A stretch of 64,000 bases of DNA from Burkholderiales bacterium (GCA_003963115.1 RXJQ01000020.1:1-64000); one strand, 5' to 3'; positions 28,114 to 38,095 are shown, numbered from the stretch's first letter. Notes: generated by a model from the sequence alone, not told the origin. Numbers and translations: made by a program.

Positions 28114-29652
28114 TCACAGCTTGAACACCGCCACCGTTTCCGCCAGTGCGGCGGCCTGGTGCTTGAGGCTCTCGGCCGCCGCGGCAGACTCTTCGACCAG
28201 GGCCGCGTTCTGCTGTGTCACCTGATCGAGCTGGTTCACCGCGTCACCGATCTGGCCGATGCCCCGGCTCTGCTCGTCACTGGCACTGGTGATCTCGCCG
28301 ATCAAGCCGGCCACCTTCTGCACCTGGGCCACCACGTCTTCCATGGTCTTGCCTGCCGCATCGACCAAACGGGCACCGCCTTCGACCTTGTCGACGCTCT
28401 CGCCGATCAGTGACTTGATCTCCTTGGCGGCCTGCGCACTGCGCTGCGCAAGCGAACGCACCTCGCCGGCCACCACGGCAAAGCCGCGGCCCTGCTCACC
28501 TGCCCGGGCCGCTTCAACGGCGGCATTGAGCGCCAGGATATTGGTCTGGAAGGCAATGCCGTCGATCACACCGATGATGTCGGCCACCTTGCGAGAACTG
28601 GACGTGATGCCTTCCATCGTGGCCACCACCTGGCCCACGACCGAGCCGCCGTCCACGGCCACGACCGAGGCATTGCGTGCCAGTTCCGTGGCCTCGCGGG
28701 CCGTGTCGGCGTTGTGCTTGACGGTGGAGGTCAACTGCTCCATGGACGCGGCCGTCTGCTGCAGATTGCTGGCCTGCTCTTCAGTACGTTGCGACAGGTC
28801 GGCATTGCCCATGGCGATCTGCGCCGAACCTGTCGCGATGGAATCCGAACTGGCGCGCACCGAATGCACGATGCCGCGCAGCGAGCACACCATCTTGTCC
28901 ATCGCCGCCATCAGCAGGCCGATCTCGTCACGCGAGTCGACCACGATCTGCGTGCGCAAATCACCGTTGGCGATCGACTCCGCAGCCTGCTGCGCGCGTC
29001 GAACCGGTGCAACGATGGAGCGCGTCAAAGCCCAAGCCAGACCCACACCAAAGACCAATGCCAGCACCGTTCCCACCGCCAGTGCCATGATGCCCTGCAC
29101 CGCTGCCGCATCGGCCTCGGCCCGGCGACTTTCCATGTGCTTGCGCTGGTACTCGGCCAGGCGCTCAACAGCCGCCAAGTACTGCTGCGCTACAGGGAAC
29201 ACGTCGGCCAACACCGCTGCGCCCACGTTCTCGCCCGCTTCCTTGCGCTTGAGCAGGGCATTGCGCCTGGCCTGGTAGGCATCGCGCTGCTTGGAGATGT
29301 CCTGGATCAGCTGCTTTTGCTCTTCAGACACCGCCAGCTCGTTCATGCGCTTGATGCGCCCCGTGTTCGCGCTGATCGTGGTCTGCATCTCTGCCTTGAC
29401 GCGGCTGAGCACGGTCGGGTCGGACGCAAAGAACATCACCCAGGTTCTGGCCGTATTCGATTCGATGGAACGCGACCAGCGCTGGGTCAAGACAAGCAAC
29501 TCGGCATCATCCGAGCCCAGCTTGTCCGTGATGGCCTTCACCGCATGGATACGCTCGATGCCCACGGCCGCGGCAATCAGACTCAGCAATATCAAGGCCG
29601 CAAAGCCCATCCCCAGCCGGGACCCCAGTTTCATGTCCTTGAAGACGCTCAT
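28114..29652 (-). CDS. Methyl-accepting chemotaxis protein (four-helix-bundle sensor)
   Basis: 512 aa. TM1 (about 12-32), a helical periplasmic 4HB_MCP-type sensor (about 35-190), TM2 (about 193-213), HAMP, then a signalling domain with the [20 protein letters not shown] hairpin. It ends at FKL without the CheR-tethering pentapeptide. The ligand is unknown; its position after the aromatic catabolic cluster makes aromatic chemotaxis a speculation only. The ATG at 29652 has GGAG ten bases upstream; an in-frame ATG at 29706 has no ribosome site. Confidence 0.9.
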   Translation of the reverse strand: MSVFKDMKLGSRLGMGFAALILLSLIAAAVGIERIHAVKAITDKLGSDDAELLVLTQRWSRSIESNTARTWVMFFASDPTVLSRVKAEMQTTISANTGRIKRMNELAVSEEQKQLIQDISKQRDAYQARRNALLKRKEAGENVGAAVLADVFPVAQQYLAAVERLAEYQRKHMESRRAEADAAAVQGIMALAVGTVLALVFGVGLAWALTRSIVAPVRRAQQAAESIANGDLRTQIVVDSRDEIGLLMAAMDKMVCSLRGIVHSVRASSDSIATGSAQIAMGNADLSQRTEEQASNLQQTAASMEQLTSTVKHNADTAREATELARNASVVAVDGGSVVGQVVATMEGITSSSRKVADIIGVIDGIAFQTNILALNAAVEAARAGEQGRGFAVVAGEVRSLAQRSAQAAKEIKSLIGESVDKVEGGARLVDAAGKTMEDVVAQVQKVAGLIGEITSASDEQSRGIGQIGDAVNQLDQVTQQNAALVEESAAAAESLKHQAAALAETVAVFKL

Positions 29653-29879
29653 GACCACACGCTCCGCAAAGTGATGCTGGATGGCGCCGACGCCCTGTTG
29701 TGACATGGTTTGCGGCGCAGATTATTCGGGCGTTCACCACACCCTGACGCCATTTCGACCAAGGAAACTCAAACTTGAAACCGAAGTGGTTTGGCCCGCC
29801 GGATGCATGTTCTCAACAACGGCATACCGAGAATTGAATGGCCCGAGCCATCACCAGTAGTGCGTAGCGCGAATTTATG

Positions 29880-30203
29880 TCAAGGCGCGACGATCACCCT
29901 GCGCTTGGGCTTGATGGTGACCACCACGCTGGCCCTTTGCTCGGCGGTGGGCTGACGTGTCACAGGCACCGGTTTGATGGCTGGCCGAGCCGAGCGCAGC
30001 AGCGCCTGAATCCGGCTCGTGTTGAGCACCTGGCGCATGTCGCCATTGACTTGCAGAAATTGCCCGTCCGCGTCCTTGGCCAAGGCCCCGACTTCAATGC
30101 CTCGACGGATCACGCCCAGGTACTCAAGGTCTGGGCGATCAAACGCAAACTGGCGCCAGCCATCACCCAAGGTGATCTGCGCCTTACTGGACTGCTGCTT
30201 CAT
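29880..30203 (-). CDS. Small basic protein of unknown function
   Basis: 107 aa, unrecognised. The sequence is plausible as protein (GWRQFAFDRPDLEYLGVIRRG, then DADGQFLQVNGDMRQVLNTSRIQALL) with a basic, proline-containing C-terminal tail (PKRRVIVAP). No signal peptide or membrane segment. A CAGGG lies four bases before the ATG at 30203; another in-frame ATG is at 30212. It stands alone between a chemoreceptor and a tRNA, and codon use resembles its neighbours. The 227-bp spacer 29653-29879 shows nothing else. Confidence 0.5.
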   Translation of the reverse strand: MKQQSSKAQITLGDGWRQFAFDRPDLEYLGVIRRGIEVGALAKDADGQFLQVNGDMRQVLNTSRIQALLRSARPAIKPVPVTRQPTAEQRASVVVTIKPKRRVIVAP

Positions 30204-30326
30204 ACCCTGCATTGTCGGACAGGTCGCCGTCGTGTGTCCCCGCCGAACCGAGGACTTTGGTAAAGAACTTCAAGCCTCTGTTTGACAGAGGTGCAAAAAA
30301 GACGCGTTCCTGTATGGCCACAAACC

Positions 30327-30359
30327 AAAAAACCCAAGCGAAATCAATCACTTGGGTTT
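30327..30359 (-). terminator. Rho-independent terminator of tRNA-Ser
   Basis: Arms AAACCCAAG (30330-30338) and CTTGGGTTT (30351-30359); on the minus strand the stem is followed by a run of six T, just downstream of the tRNA gene. Confidence 0.8.
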
Positions 30360-30364
30360 GCATA

Positions 30365-30456
<92 letters not shown>

Positions 30457-30500
30457 GAAGCCCGCCATTGTAGCAAGGTTTTCCGGGCCTCTCGGGGAAT

Positions 30501-31649
30501 TCAGTTCAGCGGGACCTTCTTGCCTTCCTTGTAGCTGTAGAGCGTCATCGCCGGGTTCTTGAGTTCGCCGTTGGGCTCGAACGCCACCTTGGCGGTCACG
30601 CCCTGGTAGTTGGCTTCCACCAGCTTGGGGCCATAGACCTTGGGGTCGGTCGAGTTGGCACGCTTCATGGCATCCACCAGCACCATGGTCGCGTCGTAGG
30701 TGTAGGGCGAGTAGACCTGGAACTGGTTGGGGAACTTGGCGTCATAGCGGGTGCGCCAAGCCTTGCCTGCCGGCAGCTTGTCCAGCGAGGCGCCACCCAC
30801 GGCACACACCACGTTGGACAGCGTCTTGGCGCCACTGGAGAGTTCCATCAGCTTGTCGGTGCAGATGCCGTCGCCGCCGAACAGGTAGGCCTTGCTGAGG
30901 CCCAGTTGCTGCATCTGGCGCAGCATGGGGCCGGCCTGCGGGTCCATGCCGCCAAAGAAGATGCCGTCGGGCTTCTTGGCCTTGATGGCCGTCAGGATGG
31001 CGCTGAAGTCCACGGCCTTGTCGTTGGTGTACTGCTGGCTCACGACCTCCAGGCCGCGCTCCTTGGCCACTTTGGCGAACACCTCGGCCACACCTTTGCC
31101 GTAGGCGGTGCGGTCGTCGATGATGGCCACCTTCTTGAGCTTGAGCGTGTCGGTGGCGTAGTTGGCCAGGCCGGCTCCCAGGTGGTTGTCGTTGGCCAGC
31201 AGGCGGAATACGTTCTTGTAGCCCAGCTGGGTCAGCTCGGGGTTGGTGGCCGATGGCGTCACCATGGGCAGGCCGCACTGGTTGTAGACCTTGGCCGCGG
31301 GGATGGTTGTGCCCGAGTTCAAATGGCCGACCACGCCGTTGACCTTGGCGTCACACAGCTTCTGTGCTGCGGCCGTGCCTTGCTTGGGGTCGGCGGCATC
31401 GTCTTCGGCCACCAGCTCGAACGTGACCTTCTTGCCACCGATGCTAACGCCCTGGGCATTGAGTTCGTCCACGGCCATGCGGGCGCCGTTTTCGTTGTCG
31501 CGGCCATAGTGAGCCTGCGGGCCAGACACCGGGCCAACGTGGCCGATCTTCACGACCACCTGTGCGTGGGCCATCGGCGCAGCCAGCGCAGCAGAGACAG
31601 CGGCGGCCAGGGCCAGACGCGCTTGAGCAGACAGTAGAGATCCAGACAT
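30501..31649 (-). CDS. Branched-chain amino acid-type ABC transporter substrate-binding protein
   Basis: 382 aa periplasmic binding protein of the LivJ/LivK family (Peripla_BP_6). The signal peptide ends at AHAQ. Mature protein begins VVVKIGHVGPVSGPQAHYGRDNENGARMAV, and VGHLNSGTTIPAAKVY and PSATNPELTQLGYKNVFRL form the ligand cleft. Ligand could be a branched-chain amino acid or another small amide or acid. No permease or ATPase genes are adjacent, so it is an orphan here. An ATG at 31649 with GAGGTGG seven bases upstream is preferred over an in-frame GTG at 31658. Confidence 0.93.
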   Translation of the reverse strand: MSGSLLSAQARLALAAAVSAALAAPMAHAQVVVKIGHVGPVSGPQAHYGRDNENGARMAVDELNAQGVSIGGKKVTFELVAEDDAADPKQGTAAAQKLCDAKVNGVVGHLNSGTTIPAAKVYNQCGLPMVTPSATNPELTQLGYKNVFRLLANDNHLGAGLANYATDTLKLKKVAIIDDRTAYGKGVAEVFAKVAKERGLEVVSQQYTNDKAVDFSAILTAIKAKKPDGIFFGGMDPQAGPMLRQMQQLGLSKAYLFGGDGICTDKLMELSSGAKTLSNVVCAVGGASLDKLPAGKAWRTRYDAKFPNQFQVYSPYTYDATMVLVDAMKRANSTDPKVYGPKLVEANYQGVTAKVAFEPNGELKNPAMTLYSYKEGKKVPLN

Positions 31650-31718
31650 CGGGTCCACCTCGTTAGTGAATGATTGATTGGGAATGACGGGTTGGCAAAA
31701 AATCGCGGCCCCGGCTGC

Positions 31719-32336
31719 TCATCGCTGACGCAGCTTGGCCATTTCCTGGGTCACGGACCTGGCAACCACATCGCGCATGGTGCGGGTGAGTTCTTCTCGC
31801 AGCTCCCGGACCAGGGCCTCGCTGTGCCGAGCCAGAATCGGGCCAATGGCCTCCTTCAAGCGGAAGTCCAGCATGCCGTCGATCTGGCGCTGCACATCGG
31901 CGAGCACGCGCTGTGCCAGTTGGGCTTCGGAGATCTCAGGCAAGACTGGCTCATGCGGCCTGGCCTCCGCCACGGCCGCTCGCGCGGTCAAGGGTGCAGA
32001 TGAGGAAACCGGCGATGCAACCGGCGTCACCACAGCAGGTTCAGGTACCACCGCGTCCAGTACGGGCAGGTCAGCCAGCGCCATGACCGCAGGATGAACC
32101 ACATTGTCCAGCGTGGGGACCACCACCGTGGTCATGGGCGCCCAGACTTCTTGCGGCTGGCCCGTGGGCAGGCCTGGCGTCACGATGGGGGTGGCGGCGG
32201 CCGTCCCCTGTTGAGGCGCAGCGGGACGAGGCAGGTCGTTGAGGCCGGTCTCGCGCACAGGCGTGGGTGACAGCAGCTCGATCACCTCGGTCAAGGTCGG
32301 CACCTGCGCCGGATTGGGTTGCACGCCCTGGCTCAT
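31719..32336 (-). CDS. Low-complexity protein downstream of holC (possibly DUF2486-like)
   Basis: 205 aa. A short N-terminal motif VPTLTEVIELL is followed by a Pro/Ala/Val-rich, probably disordered middle (about 30-135) and a C-terminal helical, charged segment (about 140-205) likely to form a coiled coil. Its ATG overlaps the holC stop (ATGA), so it is translated with the polymerase subunit. Burkholderiales often carry such a gene after holC, which I recall as DUF2486; this is from memory. Function unknown. Confidence 0.75.
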   Translation of the reverse strand: MSQGVQPNPAQVPTLTEVIELLSPTPVRETGLNDLPRPAAPQQGTAAATPIVTPGLPTGQPQEVWAPMTTVVVPTLDNVVHPAVMALADLPVLDAVVPEPAVVTPVASPVSSSAPLTARAAVAEARPHEPVLPEISEAQLAQRVLADVQRQIDGMLDFRLKEAIGPILARHSEALVRELREELTRTMRDVVARSVTQEMAKLRQR

Positions 32337-32767
32337 TCCTTGACCTCGTGCGGTTGCACCTGCCAGCCCATGGCGGCATAGGCCTTCCAACGTTGGCGGC
32401 CGCTCTGGCGGTCATCAGGCTCGCTGCTGACGATGTCGAACAGGCGCTCGAAGCGGTCCATGCCCGGCGGCATGTCCTGCCCCACGTTGATGAGGATGCC
32501 TCGCTCGCCCGGTGCCGAAGCAGGGTCGACAGACAGCCAGATCGGCGTGTCGTGCAATCGGCTGGGCAAGGGCTGGCTGGGTAAGGCCATCACGTGTGGC
32601 AGGAACTCCTGCTCGTCGAACACCCACAACTGCTTGTCCAGCGTGCGCAATGTGGCCGCGTCCCCCGTCACCACCACCCGCGCACCAGCCTTGTAGGCTT
32701 TGCGCAGCAGGCGACAGGCGTACGACAGCTTGTCGCCCATGCCGTGATGAAACTCCACCTTGCCCAT
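32333..32767 (-). CDS. holC: DNA polymerase III chi subunit
   Basis: 144 aa, full length. Chi links the clamp-loader complex (through psi) to single-strand-binding protein. The N-terminal pattern KVEFHHGMGDKLSYACRLLRKAYKAGARVVV, WVFDEQEFLPH and RFERLFDIV match the family. It lies 9 bp downstream of pepA and overlaps the next gene by 4 bp; the pepA-holC pairing is widely conserved in proteobacteria. Confidence 0.95.
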   Translation of the reverse strand: MGKVEFHHGMGDKLSYACRLLRKAYKAGARVVVTGDAATLRTLDKQLWVFDEQEFLPHVMALPSQPLPSRLHDTPIWLSVDPASAPGERGILINVGQDMPPGMDRFERLFDIVSSEPDDRQSGRQRWKAYAAMGWQVQPHEVKE

Positions 32768-32776
32768 GGGTCTGCG

Positions 32777-34375
32777 TCAGGCCTTGGCCGCCTTCGCGGC
32801 GGCCTTCTTGGCTGCCGGGCGACGCGCGGTCTTGCCCGCCACGGCCTTGCCTTCAGCCTTGTCAGCCTTCTTGGGCAAGGGCGCGATCGCGTCCTTGCCC
32901 GCAGCGGCCTGGTTGAGGATGAACTGGGTCAGCAGGCCCACGGGGCGCCCTGTGCCGCCCTTGGCTCCGCCCGACTTCCAGGCCGAGCCGGCGATGTCCA
33001 GGTGCGCCCAGCGGTAGGCCTTGGTGAACTTGCTCAAAAAGACGGCCGCCGTGATGGCACCGCCTTCACGGCCGCCCACATTGCCCAGATCGGCAAAGTT
33101 GCTCTTGAGGGCCTCGCCGTATTCGTCGTCAATCGGCATGCGCCAAGCCGTGTCCTGCGCTTGCAGGCCCGCAGCCAGCAGGGCATCGGCCAGTTGGTCA
33201 TCTGCTGAGAACAGGCCACTGTGGATGTTGCCCAGCGCGATCACGCAGGCGCCTGTGAGCGTGGCGATGTCGATCACCGCCGCAGGCTTGAAGCGCTCGG
33301 CATAGGTCAGCGCATCGCACAAAATCAGGCGGCCTTCGGCATCGGTGTTGAGCACCTCGATGGTCTGCCCCGACATGCTGGTGACCACATCGCCCGGCTT
33401 GGTGGCCGTGCCGCTGGGCATGTTCTCGCAAGTGGGAATCAGGCCAATGACGTTGAGCTTGGGCTTGAGCTCGGCCAGCGCGCGGAAGGTGCCCAGCACG
33501 CTGGCGGCGCCACCCATGTCGAACTTCATCTCGTCCATGCCGGCACCGGGCTTGAGGGAGATGCCGCCCGTATCGAAGGTGATGCCCTTGCCCACCAGCA
33601 CCACCGGTGCTTGCGAGGCGGCCGCACCGTCATAACGCAGGATGATGAAGCGTGGCGGCTGGGCCGAGCCATTGGTCACCGACAGGAAGGAGCCCATGCC
33701 GAGCTTTTCGATGGCGCGGCGGTCCAGCACCTCGGCCTTGACGTGCTTGAAGGTGCGCGACAGGCGCTTGGCCTCGTCGCCCAGGTGAGTCGGTGTGCAG
33801 TAGTTGCCCGGCAGATTGCCCAGCTCACGCGCCAGGGCCACGCCTTCGGCCACGGCCTGACCTTGTTGCAGACCGGCTTTCACGGCAGCCGCGTCGGCCT
33901 GGCTGGACACCACGGTGACCTTCTTGAGCGCGCCAGGCTTGGGTGCGCTGGGCTTGGTGTGGCGGTACACATAGGTGGCATCAAGCACGCCCAGCACCAG
34001 GGCCTTGGCGTGATCGGCGCTCAACGTGAGGCCCTTGGCGGCCGCCACGGCCACATGCGCAGCACCCAGATCTTTGACTTGCGCCAGGCCCTTGGCCACG
34101 GCCGATTTGTAGGACTTGGCCTTGGGATCGGCCGCACCAAGCAGCACCAGCCGCGCCGCCTTCACGCCAGCGGGGCGGTGAATGTAAAGCGCCTTGCCTG
34201 CCTTGAGGGCGAAGTCCTCGGCGGAGATGGCGTCCTTGACGAGTTTGTCCAGCACAGCATCGCCCGTGGCGGCGAGATCAGGCGTCAGAACCAGCAGCAG
34301 CGCGTCGGCGTTGACCTGAGACAGGGCGGGCCCTTCGGCCACGGTGGAGCGGTAGTCCATGCAGTGCAAGTCCAT
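32777..34375 (-). CDS. pepA: Leucyl aminopeptidase with basic C-terminal tail
   Basis: 532 aa, M17 family. The two-metal site is seen in GKGITFDTGGISLK and NTDAEGRL, and the N-terminal macro-like domain spans about 10-165. It removes N-terminal amino acids; in E. coli PepA also binds DNA in Xer recombination and regulation. The last about 30 residues (from KKADKAEGKAV on) are an Ala/Lys-rich tail like histone H1 or AlgP repeats, absent from the standard enzyme. Divergent from lptF with only 27 bp between starts, the usual arrangement. No clear ribosome site; an ATG at 34360 is an alternative. Confidence 0.95.
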   Translation of the reverse strand: MDLHCMDYRSTVAEGPALSQVNADALLLVLTPDLAATGDAVLDKLVKDAISAEDFALKAGKALYIHRPAGVKAARLVLLGAADPKAKSYKSAVAKGLAQVKDLGAAHVAVAAAKGLTLSADHAKALVLGVLDATYVYRHTKPSAPKPGALKKVTVVSSQADAAAVKAGLQQGQAVAEGVALARELGNLPGNYCTPTHLGDEAKRLSRTFKHVKAEVLDRRAIEKLGMGSFLSVTNGSAQPPRFIILRYDGAAASQAPVVLVGKGITFDTGGISLKPGAGMDEMKFDMGGAASVLGTFRALAELKPKLNVIGLIPTCENMPSGTATKPGDVVTSMSGQTIEVLNTDAEGRLILCDALTYAERFKPAAVIDIATLTGACVIALGNIHSGLFSADDQLADALLAAGLQAQDTAWRMPIDDEYGEALKSNFADLGNVGGREGGAITAAVFLSKFTKAYRWAHLDIAGSAWKSGGAKGGTGRPVGLLTQFILNQAAAGKDAIAPLPKKADKAEGKAVAGKTARRPAAKKAAAKAAKA

Positions 34376-34402
34376 AATGGACGGATTGATTTGATCTAAC
34401 CA

Positions 34403-35530
34403 ATGTTATTCGATTCCTCTGTGCGCCGTGAACTCTGGCGCAGCTTTATCGGCACGCTGGTGGTGCTGCTGACCGTGGTCCTGACCATGGTGCTGATCCG
34501 CATCCTGGGCCAGGCCACCAAGGGCGCCTTCGCCCCGGCCGACGTCAGCCTGGTGCTCAGCTACACCGTGATCGGCCAATTGCCCATCCTGATCGCCCTG
34601 GCTTTGTTCGTGGCGGTGGTGTCGGTGCTCAGCCGTCTGTGGCGTGACAGCGAGATGGTGGTCTGGCAGGCCAGTGGCGCGCGACAGTTCAATTTCGTGC
34701 CCACGCTGTTGCGCATGGCCTGGCCCGTTCTGGCCGTGGTGGCGTTTTCGTCGCTGGTGGCGCGGCCCTGGGCGCAAAGCCAGACCCAGGTGCTCAAGTA
34801 CCGCTTCGAGCGGCGTTCGGACATGGCCCGCGTATCGCCCGGGCAGTTTCAGACATCGGCTGACGGCAAGCGCGTGTTCTTCATCGACAGCCACAGCGAT
34901 GGCCAGCAGACCGGCAAGAACGTCTTCATGGTGCTGACCGACAAGGGCCAGGAATCGGTGATCACGGCGCGCGAAGGCCAGCTGCAGCTCGACAAGGACC
35001 TGCGCTACCTGGTGCTCAGCCAGGGTGAGCGCACGCAGACCGATCTGGCCACATCCGAAAAAACCTTGTCGCGCTTCGAAACGGCCCGCATCCTCGTTGG
35101 CGAGGTGGCCGACCCGCAGAAGCTCGCGCCAGAGGTGCGTTCACTGCCGACGCACGCGTTGCTGCGCTTGAAGACCAGAGAGGCTGGTGGCGAGCTGAAC
35201 TGGCGCTTTGGCCTGGTCTGGGCCACGATGAACATGGTGCTCGCCGGCCTGAGCCTGGCCGCCGGCAATGCGCGCCGCAACAGCAACTGGAACCTGGTCT
35301 ATGCCCTGCTGCTGTTCGTCGTCTACTTCAACCTGCTGAGCCTGAGCCAGAACTGGGTGACGCAGGGCAAGCTGGGCTGGCTGACGGGCTTGCTGCTGGT
35401 GCATGGTGGCCTGACACTGGGCGCACTGGCCGTGATCTGGTGGCGCGATGGCGCCTTGATGCCTGGCCAGACCGTGGCACGCCGTGTCGGCCCCCAAGGC
35501 AGATTGAGGGGCGGGGTGAAACAGGCATGA
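34403..35530 (+). CDS. lptF: LPS export ABC transporter permease LptF
   Basis: 375 aa. N-terminal hydrophobic helices (about 15-35, 55-80, 100-120) flank a large periplasmic beta-jellyroll (about 130-260), and further helices (about 275-345) end the protein, as in YjgP/YjgQ permeases. With LptG and LptB it extracts lipopolysaccharide from the inner membrane. Its stop overlaps the lptG start by 4 bp. The ATG lacks an evident Shine-Dalgarno. Confidence 0.96.
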   Translation: MLFDSSVRRELWRSFIGTLVVLLTVVLTMVLIRILGQATKGAFAPADVSLVLSYTVIGQLPILIALALFVAVVSVLSRLWRDSEMVVWQASGARQFNFVPTLLRMAWPVLAVVAFSSLVARPWAQSQTQVLKYRFERRSDMARVSPGQFQTSADGKRVFFIDSHSDGQQTGKNVFMVLTDKGQESVITAREGQLQLDKDLRYLVLSQGERTQTDLATSEKTLSRFETARILVGEVADPQKLAPEVRSLPTHALLRLKTREAGGELNWRFGLVWATMNMVLAGLSLAAGNARRNSNWNLVYALLLFVVYFNLLSLSQNWVTQGKLGWLTGLLLVHGGLTLGALAVIWWRDGALMPGQTVARRVGPQGRLRGGVKQA

Positions 35531-36693
35531 ACACCGTACGCCGACTCATCTTCAGCAGCGTCATCACCCACGTGGGTTTCGTGATGCTGGCCTTCTCCGC
35601 TCTCTTTTTCTTCATCGATTTCGTCGACGAGCTGCAAGACCTGGGGCAGCGCAGCTACACGCTGGGCGATGCCATCTGGGCCTGCATCTTCCTGCAAGGC
35701 GCGCATTTCTATGATCTGTTTCCCATCGCCTTGCTGATCGGGGGCATCCTGGCCCTGGCCCGCATGGCGCAGACCTCGGAGTTCACGATCCTGCGCACGG
35801 GCGGCCTGGGCCCGGGGCGTGCGCTTGGCCTGCTGGGCGTGCTGGGCATCCTGGCGGCGCTGTTGATGGTGCTGGTGGGCAACTGGTATGTGCCCTGGTC
35901 CGAAGAGCATCTGGCCTTGCACCGCGCCAAGTTCAGCAGCCGACAGGGGCTCAACCTGGGGCATGGCGGCACATGGCTGCGCGAACGGCGCGAGGTACCT
36001 GGCAAGGGCTTTCACAACATCACGGTGAACGTGGGTTCGGCCAACAGCCAGGGCGAATTCGGGCTGGTGCGTATCTTCGAGTTCGACGCGCAAGGCAGGC
36101 TGGTGCGGCGCATCGCGGCCAAACGCGCCGAAGTGGAAGCGCTTGGCGATGCGACCACGGCACACGGCTCCGTCTGGCATCTGGAGGATGTGCTGGATGC
36201 CCGCTGGACATCTCATGACATGGTGGGCGAGCAGGCCGTGCTCGATGGCAGCAAGATCATCGCGGAACAGCACCTCGATCGCATGGACTGGGAAAGCAGC
36301 CTGACGCCGCTGGTGGTGTCGGCCTCGGTATTGCCACCTGAGACCATGTCCACCGCCGCCTTGTGGCGCTACACCCAGCACCTGGCCACCAACGCCCAGG
36401 CGGCCCAGCGCTACGAGATCGAGTTCTGGAAAAAGACCTTCTACCCGCTGGTCTGCATGGTGATGGTGGCCCTGGCCCTGCCCTTTGCCTATCTGCATGC
36501 GCGCAGTGGGGGCATGAGCCTGAAGATCTTCGGCGGCATCATGCTGGGCATCAGCTTCGTGCTGATCAACCACATCTCCAGTCACCTGGGCCTGCTGCAC
36601 CAGTGGCAACCCTGGCTGGCCGCCGCCGCGCCCAGCATCGTCTACCTGCTGTTGTCGCTGAGCGCCTTTGTCTGGCTGGTGCGATACCGTTGA
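35527..36693 (+). CDS. lptG: LPS export ABC transporter permease LptG
   Basis: 388 aa, paralogous to LptF. It starts MNTVRRLIFSSVITHVGFVML with a first helix, has a periplasmic jellyroll domain (about 130-270) and three late helices (about 300-385) including FWKKTFYPLVCMVMVALALPFAY. Partner of LptF in the LptB2FG complex; translational coupling through ATGA ensures equal amounts. An upstream in-frame start at 35440 lies within lptF and is not needed. Confidence 0.96.
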   Translation: MNTVRRLIFSSVITHVGFVMLAFSALFFFIDFVDELQDLGQRSYTLGDAIWACIFLQGAHFYDLFPIALLIGGILALARMAQTSEFTILRTGGLGPGRALGLLGVLGILAALLMVLVGNWYVPWSEEHLALHRAKFSSRQGLNLGHGGTWLRERREVPGKGFHNITVNVGSANSQGEFGLVRIFEFDAQGRLVRRIAAKRAEVEALGDATTAHGSVWHLEDVLDARWTSHDMVGEQAVLDGSKIIAEQHLDRMDWESSLTPLVVSASVLPPETMSTAALWRYTQHLATNAQAAQRYEIEFWKKTFYPLVCMVMVALALPFAYLHARSGGMSLKIFGGIMLGISFVLINHISSHLGLLHQWQPWLAAAAPSIVYLLLSLSAFVWLVRYR

Positions 36694-36721
36694 CGTCAAC
36701 CTTGACATCGAGATTGAACGC

Positions 36722-37108
36722 ATGAACCGATCCGGCATCCTGTTGTTTGCGCACGGCGCGCGCGACCCGGCCTGGGCCCGCCCTTTTGAAACGGTCGCCG
36801 ACCGTTTGCGTGAGCGTGCATCGGCCAGTGGCGATGAAGTCACCCTCGCCTACCTGGAGTTCATGTCGCCCACCATTGCCGGCGCTGCGGCTGACCTCGT
36901 GCGCAAGGGCTGCACGCGCATCACGGTGGTCCCCCTCTTCCTGGGCGCGGGCGGGCATGTGCGCAAGGATCTGCCCCAACTGCTCGAAGACATGGGCCGC
37001 CAGCACCCCGATGTTCAATGGATACTGAGCCCCGCCGTGGGCGAGACCGATGTGCTGATCCAAGGCCTGGTCGATGCAGCCTGGCAACTGTCCCAGCCCG
37101 AAGACTGA
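36722..37108 (+). CDS. Sirohydrochlorin chelatase / CbiX-SirB-like protein
   Basis: 128 aa, a single-domain class II chelatase. LLFAHGARDPAW (catalytic His) and VPLFLGAGGHVRKDLP (second His) are the metal-insertion signature, and YLEFMSPTIAGAA is conserved. It probably inserts Fe(II) into sirohydrochlorin for sirohaem, or cobalt for B12. Position 15 bp before the cysB-like regulator of sulfur assimilation favours sirohaem for sulfite reductase. The ATG at 36722 follows GAGATTGAACGC. Confidence 0.88.
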   Translation: MNRSGILLFAHGARDPAWARPFETVADRLRERASASGDEVTLAYLEFMSPTIAGAAADLVRKGCTRITVVPLFLGAGGHVRKDLPQLLEDMGRQHPDVQWILSPAVGETDVLIQGLVDAAWQLSQPED

Positions 37109-37123
37109 GGGGAAGACCTCGCC

Positions 37124-38095
37124 ATGAACCTGCACCAGTTCCGCTTTGTCTACGAAGCCGCGCGGCGCAACCTCAACCTCACCGAGACAGCCAAGGCCCT
37201 GCACACCTCGCAGCCGGGCATCTCCAAGGCCATCATGGAGCTGGAAGAGGAACTGGGGGTGGACATTTTCGTGCGCCATGGCAAGCGTCTCAAGCGCGTG
37301 ACGGAGCCAGGCCAGCACGTGCTGCAGTCCATCGACATCATCCTGCGGGAGCTGGGCAACCTGCGCCGCATCGGCGATGAATACGCGATGCAGGACGCCG
37401 GTACCTTGTCGATCGCGACCACGCACACGCAAGCCCGCTACGTGCTGCCCGAGCCCGTGGCCGCCTTGCGCAAAAAGTATCCGAAGGTCTCTGTGAGCCT
37501 GCATCAAGGCACGCCGGAACAAGTGGCACAGATGGTGCTGGATGAAACCGCCGACATCGGCCTGGCCACCGAATCGCTCAGCGATTTCTCGGAGCTGGTC
37601 ACCCTGCCCTGCTACGAATGGCAGCACGTAGTGGTGATGCCTGCCTCGCACCCGCTCACGCAGGTCTCTCGTCTGACGCTGGAGCAGTTGGCCGCCGAGC
37701 CGCTGATCTCCTACCACCCGTCGTTCACGGGCCGCAAGCGCATCGACCAGGCTTTTGCCCAACGCGGCTTGAGCCCCAACGTGGTGCTCGAAGCCATTGA
37801 CGCCGATGTGATCAAGACCTACACACGGCTGGGCCTGGGCATCGGCCTGGTGGCCGAGATGGCCGTGAAGGACGACCCGAGCATGGGAACGCCCGGCAGC
37901 GAACTGGTGTGGCGCCCCGTGGGCCATCTGTTCGGCCCGAACATGGCCAGGCTGGCCTTCAAGCGCGGCGCCTATCTGCGGCAGTTCGTGCTGGCCTTTG
38001 CCGAGCTGATCTCTGATCGACTGAGCAAGGCCTTGATCATGCAGGCCATGCAGTCGCCCGCCAATGGCCAGGTGGAAGGCGACTACGGCTTGTGA
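37124..38095 (+). CDS. cysB: CysB-like LysR-type regulator of sulfur assimilation
   Basis: 323 aa. The N-terminal winged helix-turn-helix begins MNLHQFRFVYEAARRNLNLTETAKALHTSQPGISKAI, the CysB/Cbl signature; the effector domain (about 90-300) contains TTHTQARYVLP, which in CysB binds sulfate and O-/N-acetylserine. It should activate sulfate uptake and reduction genes. GAGGGGAAG precedes the ATG. The stop directly abuts the stop of the convergent fimV-like gene. Confidence 0.93.
   Translation: MNLHQFRFVYEAARRNLNLTETAKALHTSQPGISKAIMELEEELGVDIFVRHGKRLKRVTEPGQHVLQSIDIILRELGNLRRIGDEYAMQDAGTLSIATTHTQARYVLPEPVAALRKKYPKVSVSLHQGTPEQVAQMVLDETADIGLATESLSDFSELVTLPCYEWQHVVVMPASHPLTQVSRLTLEQLAAEPLISYHPSFTGRKRIDQAFAQRGLSPNVVLEAIDADVIKTYTRLGLGIGLVAEMAVKDDPSMGTPGSELVWRPVGHLFGPNMARLAFKRGAYLRQFVLAFAELISDRLSKALIMQAMQSPANGQVEGDYGL

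Noticed and set aside
31675-31718. Terminator after the holC-associated gene
   Set aside because: A run of six T is present on the minus strand but no stable stem could be drawn before it.
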